From positions 37,183,979 through 37,247,978 of the forward strand of contig OX421963.1 of NCBI GenBank assembly GCA_949128115.1: 64,000 bases of DNA, written 5' to 3'. This stretch comes from Anaspis maculata (taxonomy: Eukaryota; Arthropoda; Insecta; Coleoptera; Scraptiidae). Of the stretch, positions 34,040 to 46,900 are shown one piece after another; the first letter of the stretch is position 1; each line of letters begins with the position of its first letter. The notes beneath the pieces are model-generated. The model was given only the letters and a program-made list of their open reading frames with translations. It was not told the DNA's origin and searched no databases. Made by a program: the position numbers and the translations under genes.

Positions 34040-37000
34040 CAAGCGGTACACACCTAAAAACACATCGATACTGCATTTTGTAGTGCAGTAACGAGATTTG
34101 GTATGGGCATACTTTATACCAAGACAAGCGATTTGACCCGCAGCACTCGATATTTTGTCCCTTAGGGGGCCAATGGGGGCCCTCCAAATTTTCAAGATGC
34201 AAGAACTTTCACATGACGATCATTAAGTATCGTCATGTATGTCATAAGTGAAGCTCACGGGTCTATTGAAAATATTTTCATCCATTGTCGTTGTGTCCGA
34301 TTCATTCTCCACACTTGAAAAAAAAATCTTTGGAAGAGGTCAAAAAAACTGTTTTTATTTTTTCTTCTATGCAAGGAGACGATAAATTCATATGTTCTGT
34401 TGCGTTCCCAACTAAATCACATTCCCTAAACCTAATTATAAAGAAATTTTCCTTGTAATGGTATTTTTCAAAAAAGTGGTGACCTCTTCAGTACCTCTTT
34501 TCCAAGAGCATTTCTTTCTATGTCCCCACTGGATATCACTCGTAATTTTTGCAGGAATGGAGACCTCGAACTCTTTTCCTGGTGGTTGCGAAGCAACATG
34601 ACTCCAAAACGCCCAAGGGAGCCCAAAAAAAAAAATTTCTGCTGAGCTGTCCAATTTACGATATTTTGATTTTATAGTAAGAGAGACGCGTACCAGTATT
34701 CGATCCAGGCTGCAGGCACAGGCGATTTGTTTTCAACAGAAAATATTCTTCCATACCGTGTTTTATTGCAGTACAACAAAACGCAGTCGTTAGGTGTAAG
34801 TAGGTATATTTTCCGGTAGAACTTATTCGCCTAGACTAGATCTCATTTATTTGCGCGTCTCCCCTACTAATAATAACATTAATAATAATAATAAATGGTC
34901 TTTATTAGAGAAGCATTTGAGCAGAGCGAGATTCAGCTTAATAGGCAGGCCTTGGCTCACCAGCTGTTCTTCCACCTAACTCCGCTCAATACGAAGTAAC
35001 GAAAGATTGTACATTCTACAAAATTAAAGTAAAGTAATAAAACTGTACAAGTATCGAACATACACATTTACATTATTTACATCACTGGCAGTTCATCAAA
35101 GTTTGAGAAAGCTGTGTTCGAAAACTCTTCAAACCGAGGCTGGCATACTCAAATGACAAGTTGTTAAACATTTTATAGACCTGGTAAGTGAATGATCGTT
35201 TGAACAGTTCTTTGGAGTGGAGTGGAGGGGTGATGGATCCCCTAAATCTGGTGTTGACATTGTGAACATCTGAATTAAAGGTTATTCTGGAAAACAAATC
35301 CGGGGGCTCTTCAGTACGGAAAATTTTGAAGAACATGGTCGCAGAATGTAATTTTCTTCTGCTCTCCATATTGAGCCAACCAGCATCGGAGAGTTTGTGA
35401 CTCACACGGTCGTATTTTCTTATTCCGTAAAGAAGTCTAATGCACGAGTTCTGCAGCTTTTGCAGACGGTAGCTGTCATTCTGTCTCAGAAAAGGACCAT
35501 AAACGACGTCGCAGTGATTGACCTGAGACAGCACCAAGGATTCACATAGCAGTTTTTTTACATGGAAGCTTAAGAATGATCTGTTTTGATAAATTGATTT
35601 GAGGTGAAAATAACCTCGCTGGAGGCATTTGGAGACGTGAGTGGTGAGCTTCAAGTCATTGTCGATGTGTAGCCCAAGGTTCTTAGCCTCGCACCTCGCA
35701 TGCAAAGGGGACAATTTCATCACCAATCATAATACCATCATGGCCTTTCACCTTGTCCCGATCCACCTTTCTGCCAAACAGAAGTGCTACCGATTTTTTA
35801 GGGTTGAGCTGTAAGCAGTGCTTTTGAGAGATGTCTTTTAAGTTTGCAAGATCGAAGTTTAGTGCCGCTAAAGCCTGTTGAGATTCGTCCGCCGAGAATG
35901 AAATGCGTACCTGAGTGTCATCAGCATAGGAATGTTGGCAGTCGGAGAGGAAGGCAGAGGTAAAATTTGATATGTAGATTATAAACAGTAGCGGCCCCAA
36001 AATGGATCCTTGTGGTACACCTCTTAAAATTTCAAGGGGAGAGGAGACACGGTCGTTGTAAGTAACACTCTGAGTTCTGCCCGCTAGATAATCGAATAGG
36101 AGGTTGATGGAAGACGTCGACAAACCAGTATAGTGCAGAATAGATTTCAGGATCTGGTGGTTGATGGTGTCGAACGCTTTGGAATAATCCAGCAGAACAA
36201 GAATGGTGAGGAGATCCTTGTCTGAAGCTCTCAAGATGTCATCGGTTATAGAAAGAAGAGTCGTGCAACATCCACGTCGAGGTCTAAATCCTGACTGATT
36301 AGCAGGCAAAATGGAGTTACTTTCTATATGCGCCCGCAGCTGTTGCTCTATTACTTTCTCGAGAATTTTTGACATGGTTGGTAAAATGCTTACTGGGCGG
36401 ATGTCACTGAAACTATCAGGTTTGGAGGACTTGGGCAACGCCAAAATTAACATGCCAAAAATTTGACGGCCCAGCAGAAAAAAAAAGTTTTAGGCCTCTC
36501 TTGTATGTTTTGAAGCCATGTTGCATGGAAATTACTAAGAAAAGAGTTCAAGCTTCTCATATCAGCAAAAATTAACAGTCTTATCCACTAGGAACATTGA
36601 AAAAAAATGCTGTTGAAAAAAGTGTACTGAAGAGGTCACCTCTTCTTGGGAAAATGATATTGCGAAAAAATTGTCTTCATATTTGGGCTTACGGAACGCG
36701 ATTTAGTTGGGAACGCAACAAAACATATGAATTTATCTTTTCCTTGCACAGCAGAAAAAATAAAAACAGTTTTTTTGACCTCTGCGGAAGAATTTTTTTT
36801 TCAAATGTGAAGAATGAATCGGACACGACGACATTTGATGAAAACATTTTCAATAGACCCGTAAGCTTCACTTATGAGATACATGACGATACTTAATGAT
36901 CATTTTATGAAAGTTCTTGCATCTTGAAAATTTGGAGGGCCCCCATTGGCCCCCTAAAGGACGAAATATCGAGTGCTGCGGGTCAAATCGCTTGTCTTGG

Positions 37001-37080
37001 TATAAAGTACGCCCATGCAAAATCTCGTTACTGCACTCCAAAATGCGGTATGCTTTTGCGTACCGCTCCCACTATTAGAA
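34040..37080. mobile_element. Long inverted repeat interrupted by a LINE
   Basis: The left arm (about 34040-34650) and right arm (about 36460-37080) match in inverse orientation over about 600 bp. Shared words include GTTGCGTTCCCAACTAAATC, AAGTATCGTCATGTAT, GGGGGCCAATGGGGGCCCTC-like and ACTGCACT. The centre is occupied by a 1.6-kb 5'-truncated LINE (34866-36458) whose truncated end abuts the right arm. The original palindrome was probably a non-autonomous fold-back element. Arms are diverged (roughly 80-85% by eye). Confidence 0.75.
34866..36458 (-). pseudogene. 5'-truncated LINE reverse transcriptase (jockey/CR1-like)
   Basis: Minus-strand frame 36453-35690 carries, in order, the reverse-transcriptase motifs SDIRPVSILPTMSKI, NQSGFRPRRGC, LDYSKAFDTINH (motif A), GVPQGSILGPLLF (motif B), YADDTQV (motif C, catalytic pair) and LNPKKS. 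The frame then breaks, and the C-terminal region continues in another frame (ARCEAKNLGLHID...) to a stop at 35082. The break is exactly a 7-bp tandem duplication (CCTCGCA twice, 35687-35700, + strand). The endonuclease and 5' part of RT are absent. The 3' end is an AATAATAAT-type tail next to CTAATAAAGACCATTT (about 34866-34905, read on minus), as in CR1/jockey-like elements. It encoded a polymerase that copies element RNA into the genome; this copy is dead. Confidence 0.9.
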
Positions 37081-38712
37081 ATTCTAAATATTATATAGGT
37101 ACTATGGATGGTAATAATTTTGAAATTTCCCTCACTAAGCAATCGTCTTTTAATGTTAAAAATAACCAAAGAGGTTAATTTGTCAAATTAACCAAAGAGT
37201 GTATAGTCTAAAATTTTATATAAACGGGTTATTACATTTTTCAAGATAAGCATGAATAAAAGTAAGATAAATTTATGTAGATATAAATAAAAATACAAAT
37301 CCAAGAGCTCCCAAGAGTTTTGGGAAAGATCTCGAGGCTCATTTATTTGAGGAATAATATATTTAATTTCAAAAATAGTTTCAACATCTCAATCTTACAT
37401 CTTAGTCTATCCGCTAGCTACTATTCTGTATTTTTTAAGAGGTCGAAAAAGTTTTTTTGTGAATTCCTATCAGTCAAGGTCCACAGAATCAGATTTTTTT
37501 GGTGGCAACGGTCAAAAGTGGTGCGGTTACCCCGTGCACCCCCATGGGGGCCAGCGCCCGGTTGATCGACTTCTAGTTCTGTAACTTGGAGGATTGATAC
37601 AGAATTACAAAAAGTTCAGGATGTCATGTGAAAACTGCCTCAAAAGTCATCCACAATGGAGAGACAGCCCTTCAAATTTCAAAAAAGGCGATTTTCGTGA
37701 AGGTACAATTTCCACAATTTTCAACCAATTTCGCTGAAAATTTGGCTAGGCCCCTCTGTAACAAGCATCTAGAATAGGGAATTTCATTTTCTGGATAAGT
37801 TGTCCAGTGGCGGAGCAACTGGAAATTTTGACATAATCCCGTTCCTCCTCATTTCCCAAGTCCCTGGTCAACTTTGGACTCTGAAACTTTCACTGTATCT
37901 CGAATACATTGTCCAGCTACGGTGTTCCAAAAACAACAATTTTTTCACCTTTCTTTTGCGAGAAAATTGTACTTAACATTGTCTGCAAGCCAAAACTCAA
38001 TGTCTTTACTTACTTTGACGTACTTTGTTAGGAGGTCGGTAAGGTTTTTTTGTGATTCCCTATCGACTTACATCTACAGAATCGATTCTTTTTGGTGGCA
38101 ACGTCCATAGGTGGTGCGGTTACCCCCTGTACCCCCTTGGGGGCCTAGCCCCCCGTTGTATCAATTCAAGTTTCGTAAATCGGAGAATCGTTTTAAAATT
38201 GCAAACGGATCTCAATGTGATAGTCTTTGTTTTTTTCTGTGAGTAACAACAGTGACACAGCTCTTCAAAGAAAGCATTGAGAAGAAGTCTAGCAGGTGCT
38301 TTTCTGCTTTCCTTGAATAGGTCCATTAGTTTTTTCTTTCGATCCTACATGGCTGAGATCCACAAAATCAGATTTTTCTAATGGCGGCATCTATAAGTGG
38401 TGCCGTCACCCCCTGCGCCCCCTTGGGGGGGCAAAGTCCATTGTATTGGTTTTCATCTTCGTACTTTGGGGGATCGATAGAGAACTGCAAAGGATCAGGA
38501 AGTGATAAAAAAAGTTCTTTCTGAAGCGATTCACAAAGGAGATATAGACTTTCAAAATTAAAATAAGAAAAATTTTCGTGAGGGCATAAATTCTAAAATT
38601 ATCAACCAATTTTAATGGAAATTTGGATGAGATTCCTCAGTACCAACTATCCAAAATGGGGGATCCCAATTTCTGGATGAGTTGTCAAGTGTCCAAGCTA
38701 GCTGCCGGAAAT

Positions 38713-39110
38713 GACGACCTATAATCATAATCATAATCATAATCATAATCTTTATTAACCTTCTCTTGATACTGTATGTACATAGGCAAGTCAACATAGG
38801 GTACAGTCATATACTGTACAGTAAAATAATGTACGATCACGTAAGTGTACACACTAAAAACAATACATTTTTTGACAAAAAAGAGACAATATTATTTTAA
38901 CAAACAACAAAACAGACAAGCCCCGATCAGCCATGCTCCATAAACTCACCGACCGTGTAATAGCAACCCCGGATGAGATGATGTTTCAGCAAATGTTTGA
39001 ATTTTTGGGGATTTGTTTCAAGTCTAATTGATGAAGGCAGTCTATTGAAGAGCCTGCATCCGGCTTATAATTTTGTAACACCTGTTTGATGCGCCACTGG
39101 TTTTCAAAAC
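38713..39110 (-). mobile_element. 3' end of a LINE at the palindrome centre
   Basis: On the minus strand the segment ends in (GATTAT)n (38722-38750 on + as ATAATC repeats) directly after a GGTTAATAAA word, the typical microsatellite-like tail of some non-LTR elements. Upstream is the C-terminal coding remnant given separately. It splits the inner ends of the surrounding palindrome arms. Confidence 0.7.
38927..39075 (-). pseudogene. C-terminal coding remnant of a LINE polyprotein
   Basis: Minus-strand translation gives RLFNRLPSSIRLETNPQKF, then LLKHHLIRGCYYTVGEFM and a stop at 38927. The order 'LFN.LP..(I/L)R......F...LK..L....YY...EF' is the familiar tail of jockey/CR1-type ORF2 proteins. 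A stop lies about 45 codons upstream of the end, so only this tail survives. Confidence 0.7.
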
Positions 39111-40599
39111 TGCAAGATTCAGAAAGTGAAGCTCAACTGAAATTCACTGTTCCTTTTTTTTCAACTACAACTTCGTTCAAAGTTTTCACATTGGCCCTCA
39201 TCAATTAAACAATAACAAGAAGAGCAGCAAAAAAATTCCGGCTGCGCGGCAAAACAACTTTTCTATGTTCTATTTTATATAGGATTTCAAAAATATGGGT
39301 CGTCCTTTCCGACAGTTAGCTACGACACTGGACAAGTTAAGCCTTTGAGACACGATTAAGTATACCTATTCCGGTTATATTTCACTAAAACTGGTTGATA
39401 ATTTTGGAATTTAGGCCCCCACAAGAATATATTTTTTTAATTTTGAAAGTCTATATCTCCTTTGTGAATCGCTTCAGAAAGAATTTTTTAATAAGTTCCT
39501 GATCCTTTGCAGTTCTATATCGATCCCCCAAAGTACGAAGATGAAAACCAATACAATGGACTTTGCCCCCCCAAGGGGGCGCAGGGGGTGACGGCACCAC
39601 TTATAGATGCCGCCATTAGAAAAATCTGATTTTGTGGATCTCAGCCATGTAGGATCGAAAGAAAAAACTAATGGACCTATTCAAGGAAAGCAGAAAAGCA
39701 CCTGCTAGACTTCTTCTCAATGCTTTCTTTGAAGAGCTGTGTCACTGTTGTTACTCACAGAAAAAAAACAAAGACTATCACATTGAGATCCGTTTGCAAT
39801 TTTAAAACGATTCTCCGATTTACGAAACTTGAATTGATACAACGGGGGGCTAGGCCCCCAAGGGGGTACAGGGGGTAACCGCACCACCTATGGACGTTGC
39901 CACCAAAAAGAATCGATTCTGTAGATGTAAGTCGATAGGGAATCACAAAAAAACCTTACCGACCTCCTAACAAAGTACGTCAAAGTAAGTAAAGACATTG
40001 AGTTTTGGCTTGCAGACAATGTTAAGTACAATTTTCTCGCAAAAGAAAGGTGAAAAAATTGTTGTTTTTGGAACACCGTAGCTGGACAATGTATTCGAGA
40101 TACAGTGAAAGTTTCAGAGTCCAAAGTTGACCAGGGACTTGGGAAATGAGGAGGAACGGGATTATGTCAAAATTTCCAGTTGCTCCGCCACTGGACAACT
40201 TAACCAGAAAATGAAATTCCCCATTCTAGATGCTTGTTACAGAGGGGCCTAGCCAAATTTTCAGCGAAATCGGTTGAAAATTGTGGAAATTGTACCTTCA
40301 CGAAAATCGCCTTTTTTGAAATTTGAAGGGCTGTATCTCCATTGTGGATGACTTTTGAGGCAGTTTTCACATGACATCCTGAACTTTTTGTAATTCTGTA
40401 TCAATCCTCCAAGTTACAGAACTAAAAGTCGATCCACCGGGCGCTGGCCCCCATGGGGGTGCACGGGGTAACCGCACCACTTTTGACCGTTGCCACCAAA
40501 AAAATCTGATTCTGTGGACCTTGACTGATAGGAATTCACAAAAAAACCTTTTCGACCTCTTAAAAAATACAGAATAGTAGCTAGCGGATAGACTATCTA

Positions 40600-41420
40600 T
40601 AGGCGATTTACATTTAAAAAAACGCCACCTGGTGTAGAGTTCGGTACTTGATCGTAGAGGAGAGGAATTTTCTAAGAGGAACACACACTCGGAAGTCTGG
40701 TAGCCTAGGTGGGCACTAGTAGATACCTGCAATACCCACATCAATGACATGAAATTTGACAAGGAGGAATGATGTAAAAGGGGGTTTGCTGTTGTGTCCT
40801 GTATTAGATCTTGTGGTTGGCGTGTTTAGCAGGCTAGTAGTAGATCTAGTTTCAGATGTGAGAGGCTGGAAGATTGCGCTACCAGCAATGCATTACATTG
40901 CTGGTGCAGTGGAAAAATTGCGACTGGTGACTGTTACATTACACCTTCCGCAGGCAGATGCAATCATGGTATGCTGCTTTGTCAGTAGCGCAGTAGCTCT
41001 CGCCCTTGCCATTCCTGCCATTTATTGCCTGCTGATTGATCCCCCAGTCTTAAATGGGTCACAGAGCGAGCCTGAACCTTGATCATGTCAGTGCAGGGAC
41101 ACAACACACGTTTGCGTCCCAATTACAATGGTAGCGAACTGTAAAATATAGAATGCGGATCTCCATGTGGGGTCTAAGCAGAAAATCTTGAGAAAAAGGA
41201 GACTGACGACGCAGCCAGCCCAAGCGGTGACCTTTTCTGGCGTGTCAACAGTTGGTGTGTGCGGAGGACTTGATCCACAGTCGTTGCTGCTGCTCCTTGG
41301 GTGAAAGCTAGGGATGATGCAGAGAAAGGTCTGTCTGCGACGACGGCGACGACGCTGGTCATCGATGTAAGGCCCAATAAAGAGCCTGCTGGGTCCCAAG
41401 GGTTCACATTCCTTCCTCAC
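40600..41420 (+). repeat. Copy of the 'ATACCTGCAATACC' repeat family
   Basis: The forward counterpart of 31700-32380 (inverse) and 28099-28480 (direct). It starts with TAGGCGATTTACAT and ends near GGGTTCACATTCC. A 108-codon frame (40756-41082) is not conserved in the other copies. Confidence 0.65.
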
Positions 41421-43712
41421 ATTTCGTTATCGTTAGATAAATTGTTGTTTTGGAGATATTTTGGTCTCTAAATAAAGTAACTATTTCACATTTAGAGAAC
41501 TGTCCAACTAGCTTATAAGATGCTGTTCCGGATCTGAAGCTTGTAAGACATTTTTCAGAACTTTATTGCAAAACTTGAACTGTCAATTGGAAACATAATA
41601 TTCAGAGATTGTTTGTGCTAAACGGCGAATCGATACTTCACTGTTTAGTCATGACTCCTTGGTTCTGAAAATTTTCCCAAAACTTTCGTTCCATACGTTA
41701 TTCGAGCTGTCCTGTTATTAAACCTACAGTTATTCATTCTTAGGATAACTTGAGGTTAAATGCCATGCCACCTTATTATTTCAACAATTATGATTGCCAT
41801 GACATTCCTTTTTAGTTAAAGTTGAAGATATGTACTGTTTGTTCTAGGGCTTAAGTCCCAACCAGTCCCAACCTTTGACCTCTCATGTTACTCTTACTAT
41901 AAAATTCATCAAAATACCACATCGGCAATACTCTGCCGTCCTCCTGTCATCATTATCGCTGTGGTACACCACTTGTTATACTTATTAAAACTGAATATAA
42001 AAAAAAACAAATTTGATGCCAATGCAGGAGGCCTTGAAATTTCAAAAGTGCTGGAGCTCCTACGGAACTACTTTTTGATATTGCCATACCCAATGAAAAG
42101 GAAGCGTATAACTCCACTATAAACCTCAACGGCATCAGTCACCATGTCGCTATCGTTCTTTACTGTTGAAAAAAAGTCTTCGACTAGTGCGAAAAATTTG
42201 TGGAAATCTTTTTTTACCTACCATAATATGAAACATTTGCGCGTGTGATGTCCTTTCACACATTTCCGCATCGGCTTATTTCATTTATGAAGTCGAAATT
42301 ACGACAGACATATTTTTGGGAGAATGCCAAGCAAAGAAGTGAGCAATTTTTACTGCCCTGTTCAACAGCGTTTCAATTTCAATTCCTAACCGAGATTACT
42401 GATACCATTACTGGGGAAAAATAGGTTGGTCTGTCCTCTAACAAGATTTTGAGATTTTAAGTGCAGAGCTGCAAGCTGCAAGCCAAAATCCCATAGACTA
42501 ATTTTTTTCAGGGTGATAAAATGTTTCTAGCACTGTGCGAGTACGTTTAAGGGCTACAAAGAGTACTTTGCTTAGGGCGTGCGGTTTCACCACCCACTGT
42601 CAAAGACCATGATCCCATAAAAAGGTCTATTCGAGTAAAATAGGAAAAAAATAAGATGCCGGTTCAAAATAATTTGAGCAGTGCTTGCCGTGAAAACCAG
42701 TTGTGCAGAAAACTTCCGCCGCTATCTGCTTCATTTTGCCCGGAATGGGTACAAATGAGAGTTGAAAACCTTCTTACTGCTCTTGATGGAAAAATGTTTA
42801 CAGGATTTTTACATGTGGTCACCATTTTATTTCTGCCTTTTGCACTTCTGACCTCACTCAATTTTTCTGACATTGGGCAAAATAGAGTCCCGTGGGTCCT
42901 TTGCTCCTATACCAAATTTATAATAATAAAATAGCCTTATTCACCCCTCGCCATTCAAGCTGCAACGTCACATCGAGCACGCTACTCGATGGGTGTCGAT
43001 GGTTTATCTGGACTACTTAAAGGTTTATTAATTAATGACAGTTGTTCTTCAGCTCTAGATGAGCTCTCATTTAGCGTCATCATATCGAGTATACGTACGT
43101 TGTTAAGGATATACCTACCTACTTTACCACTTTTGCTAAAGTTCAAGGTGCACAAGTCAGTCTCAGATGTAGTGTTTATTGATGAGAACTCTATTACTCC
43201 GTTTCATTGATTAGCAAGTGCATCATATTAATGGGCTCACTATTAGGTTAGTTGCACGAGAATCTATACTTATGCCATTTTAAGAAATATTTTGAATTAG
43301 GTATTTCTTGTTTGTGCTTACCTGGTAGCTATAAAGATTAGGTACCGAGCTATAATATGTTCTGCATAAATAAGTACCTAGCTGTCATTCCATCGCCCCG
43401 AATACCTTTGATGACCTTGGCAATAAAAGTTCAAATTTTATCAAGAGTTAGCCGATTTGATATAAGCTGACCGCAATATAGTGAGCCGTAAATGGAGAAT
43501 GTCAATTTTTGCAGGTTATAAACAATGTAGGTAGGTTGTCTTCATCTACCTACCTACCTACATAGTCGTCTTTTCGACTGTTTGAATAAATTATTAGGTA
43601 GCAAGAACAACAAACATCTCTTGGTAGGTATGAGAACTTGAAAATATGAAAGTAAAACTGCTGAATTATACTACGAAGGTGATTCCAATACTAACGTTTT
43701 GTTGCTTTTCAG
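41421..43712. other. No gene recognised; upstream flank and 5' intron of SPH-B
   Basis: No domain in any frame. A CTACCTAC-type simple repeat lies at 43528-43562. The non-coding first exon and promoter of SPH-B should lie here or further upstream, but I could not place them. Confidence 0.4.
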
Positions 43713-43728
43713 ATAACAAGGCATCAAG

Positions 43729-43940
43729 ATGCTCTTAAAATGGTCATCTGCAGCTGCAGTTCTATGTATAATGCTACTTTTTTGGTTGCCATATCAAAGT
43801 GAAGGAAGCACTGATTTGGAATCTTTGATTGGAGAAATATTCGCGCCCAACAACTCCTGCACGTGTGTACCATATTACCGCTGTAATGACACCGACACCA
43901 TCAACAGCACAGCTGAAATTAATGACAATAATAGCAATAG
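43729..43940 (+). CDS. SPH-B coding exon 1: signal peptide and first half of clip 1
   Basis: The exon begins at 43713 after GTTGCTTTTCAG, with 16 nt of leader before the ATG. Donor AG|GTAGGT at 43941. It encodes CTCVPYYRC followed by a 17-residue Asn/Asp/Thr-rich insert that SPH-A lacks. Confidence 0.85.
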
Positions 43941-46900
43941 GTAGGTCACAGGTATATAAATATACCTAATATATATTAGTATCCTAATCTGCAAGATCTA
44001 AGCTCAGAATTTCAAAAAAAAAACTAAGGATAGGTACTTAGTCATGAGGATGAATGTAATATTATTATTGGAGGACCCCGTCCCGTGTAGGTATTTATGA
44101 TGGCAATTTATTCTCTTGGTGAGAGTCATTTCGTGAGATGGAAATACTGGATGGTATGCATAAAAGCAAAGTAAATGCTACCACTATACGATCCTGGAGG
44201 AGTTGCTAAGAAAAATTTACTCAGCAACTCCTCCTTAAAAATCGTAGTATTAGCACCTACTTCGCTTTTATGCATACCACCCATTGGTCCTTGATCTGAC
44301 AAGGATCTGGAAATAATTCAATACATCTAAACAAAATTCCAGAGGTAATGGGACTTCCACTCCTTGCGAAAATTCTCTCGACGTTTGCTGCAAAGCCAAT
44401 AGAATAAAGGAACCAACTCCTGAAGAAAAATTAATTGAAGAAGTATTCAGAACCAACAACACTGGAAACAGCCATAATACTTCTTGCACATGTGTGCCAT
44501 ATTACCTTTGTAACAAGAATAACAGCAATGGAATTGACTTGCGGTAAGTTACTAATCCAAAATGCTTTTAGCATAGTAACTTTATTGTTTATTTTTTGAT
44601 GCTTTATCACCTCCCAAAATTATTGACTTTCGACCCAGGAAGGGTAGATTATTAGGAAATTCAAATGAAATTTTTTTAGAGATAATGGAACTGCCACGTG
44701 TGATAATTACCTCCATATATGCTGCGAAGACAAAAATAGAGTTGTGGTTGTGGACTCTGTTACGGAAGCTACAGCCCCTCCCCGAAGAAGCAATAAAACT
44801 TCATCTTGTACATGTGTTCCATATTATCTTTGTGCTCCCGAGAATGCCGGTGATATTGGTATAGATGGCGTTGGAATAATTGACATTAGGTGAGTTGCTC
44901 CAGTTACCTTATCCCACGATCCTTATACCAAAGCAAAGGCTGGTCCATGCAAAGGCTCCATAGAGATGGAAAGGAAAATACAAGAAAAAATACTTGTACT
45001 GTGAATCAATAACAATAAGTGATTGTAGTGGATTATTAGAAAAAAACAATTGATAAGTCAAATCTTGAAGGGCTGAGAGCAAGTCAGATTAATTTTTAAT
45101 GGTCCCTACCCTAAAAATAATAGGGTTAAAGTTGGGACCCCCTGTATAATGTTTACACTAATATCTAATAAAGAATGGTATAGCATAAACAATCCATCTC
45201 CCCACTTCGCGGTGTGTTCAAGAGAAAGCCTTGCCCAGAAAATTGGTCAACATTAATTTAAAGAACCTACGATTTCAACAAGCGTCAAAATGAATTCGAC
45301 ATCAAATTGTGAGCTTATGAAATTGTGGGTTTTGGGCTTTGGGATATGTTTTCATTTATTTTACGTCCGATAATGAGTAACGTGACGTTGTAGCTATATG
45401 TAAATGTATTAGACGGGGAGCTAGCGACGGATTTTTCATATCATTTCAACAAAGCTACAATGCTGATTAAAAATCCCCCTACACCTCCTGATGACCAGAG
45501 CGAACCTTTCCCGGCTGGTAGCCGGGGCCTTTGGACGTTATAGCTCTTTAAAGAACAAAATAAATTGTATGTGTTCTGACTGTCGTGCACATTGTTCAGG
45601 AGTGCGAACGAAGGGCATACCCTGGCAATTTCTCGAACTTTTACACCCTTTCCAAAGATACAGTCACTTGGATTGAAAACTTGGACATCGGGATCTGATT
45701 AATTATTTCTTTTTATTTATTTATTTACTTTTTTATATACTCGTTATATTAAGTACTTTCTATTACTATTATTATAGTACCTCTCGAGGTAGGTACCTCT
45801 TGTCTGTAGCATGTATGCCATACGCTAAATAAATAATAATTGTATGTGTTCTTTATAACGGGCTGTTTTGAAACGGTCAACGATTACCCTGATAATTCGT
45901 TTGTATTTTTGTCCTATTGGATGATATGATAGATCGGCGAATTTTGAGGGTTTAAGGACAGTGAGTAGAAAAATTTCCTCTGTTAACGCAGTTCTTGTAT
46001 TTTTATATCTTATTTCTTACTTCAATATACGTTACTTCTAGCACCCGAGGAAGCCCCAAATTAGGGGCGAAACGTTGTGCGTTAGCAAACGAAAATTTTT
46101 TACTCACTGTCCTTAAACCCTCAAAATTCGCTGATCTATAATATTACCCTGATAGCTCGATCAAAAAAAGAAAAAAAATCTGACTTGGTGAGTCTCGAAC
46201 CCGGGCCCGTTTTGGACATGGCTCGTTGGACCTCGCGCCCATTCTAGCTGCCGCGGACATTCTGCTTGCAATTTTTCAATCGAACTATCAGGGTAATCGT
46301 TTGACCTCTCAGAATAGCCCTTTATAAAGGACATTTACAATTTGTTTTTTTTTCTTTAGAGAGCTATAACGGCCAAAGGCCCCGGCTGCCAGCCGAGAAA
46401 GGTTCGTTCTGGTCATCAGGAGATGTAAGGGGATGTTAAAATTAGCATTGTAGCTTTGTTGAAATGATACGAAAAATCCGTCGCTAGCTCCTAGACTATA
46501 CATATGTATAGAGTGATCACGCGAGAATCCCCCCCCCCCCCATACTGGAGGTTCCCCTTCTGAGATAATAATTTCAACAGGAAAAAACTTTTCTTAGACA
46601 GTTTTTTCCGTATATTTCAAAATAGGAAACTATAATATTTTACAAGCTATACTATACAGGGTGTCGCAAAAACTTTCTTTGCTGTCCGTGTAAAAGTTAA
46701 GAAGCTGTACTCCTTCTCGGGGAATGAAGCTAGAGCCTTAGAACTTTTTCCGATTGATAGCGTAGGTATAGTGGCGGGGTTAACGGCCAAAAATGGAATG
46801 ATCTGTGCATTTTGTGATCAAAGCATGAAATTTGGCATACGTGTTCAGAAGACCCTCCTTTGCAATTCCAGATGTGACGCCACGCAAGATTTCGCACCTG

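Larger units (their letters stand above)
37403..40595. repeat. 3.2-kb near-perfect palindrome with arms of about 1.3 kb
   Basis: The left arm (37403-38717) reappears in inverse at about 39297-40595. Over hundreds of bases, such as the stretch around AAAAGTTCAGGATGTCATGT, only scattered single differences are visible (about 98% by eye). Inner parts of the arms are more diverged. Each arm has repeated internal motifs 'GGTGCGGTTACCCC' with 'CCC(T)TGGGGGCC' hairpins at about 260-640 bp spacing. Peptide-like frames are mirror images of each other and carry no known domain. A LINE fragment sits at the centre. It is likely a fold-back element or a recently homogenised inverted repeat. Confidence 0.85.

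Noticed and set aside
37874..38110. Identical 78-codon frames at 37874-38110 (+) and 39888-40124 (-)
   Set aside because: They are mirror copies within the palindrome arms. The peptide has no known domain, and identity reflects DNA identity, not protein selection.
46180..46270. Minus-strand tRNA gene
   Set aside because: The B box is good, but the T-arm and acceptor stems do not pair and no anticodon arm can be built.
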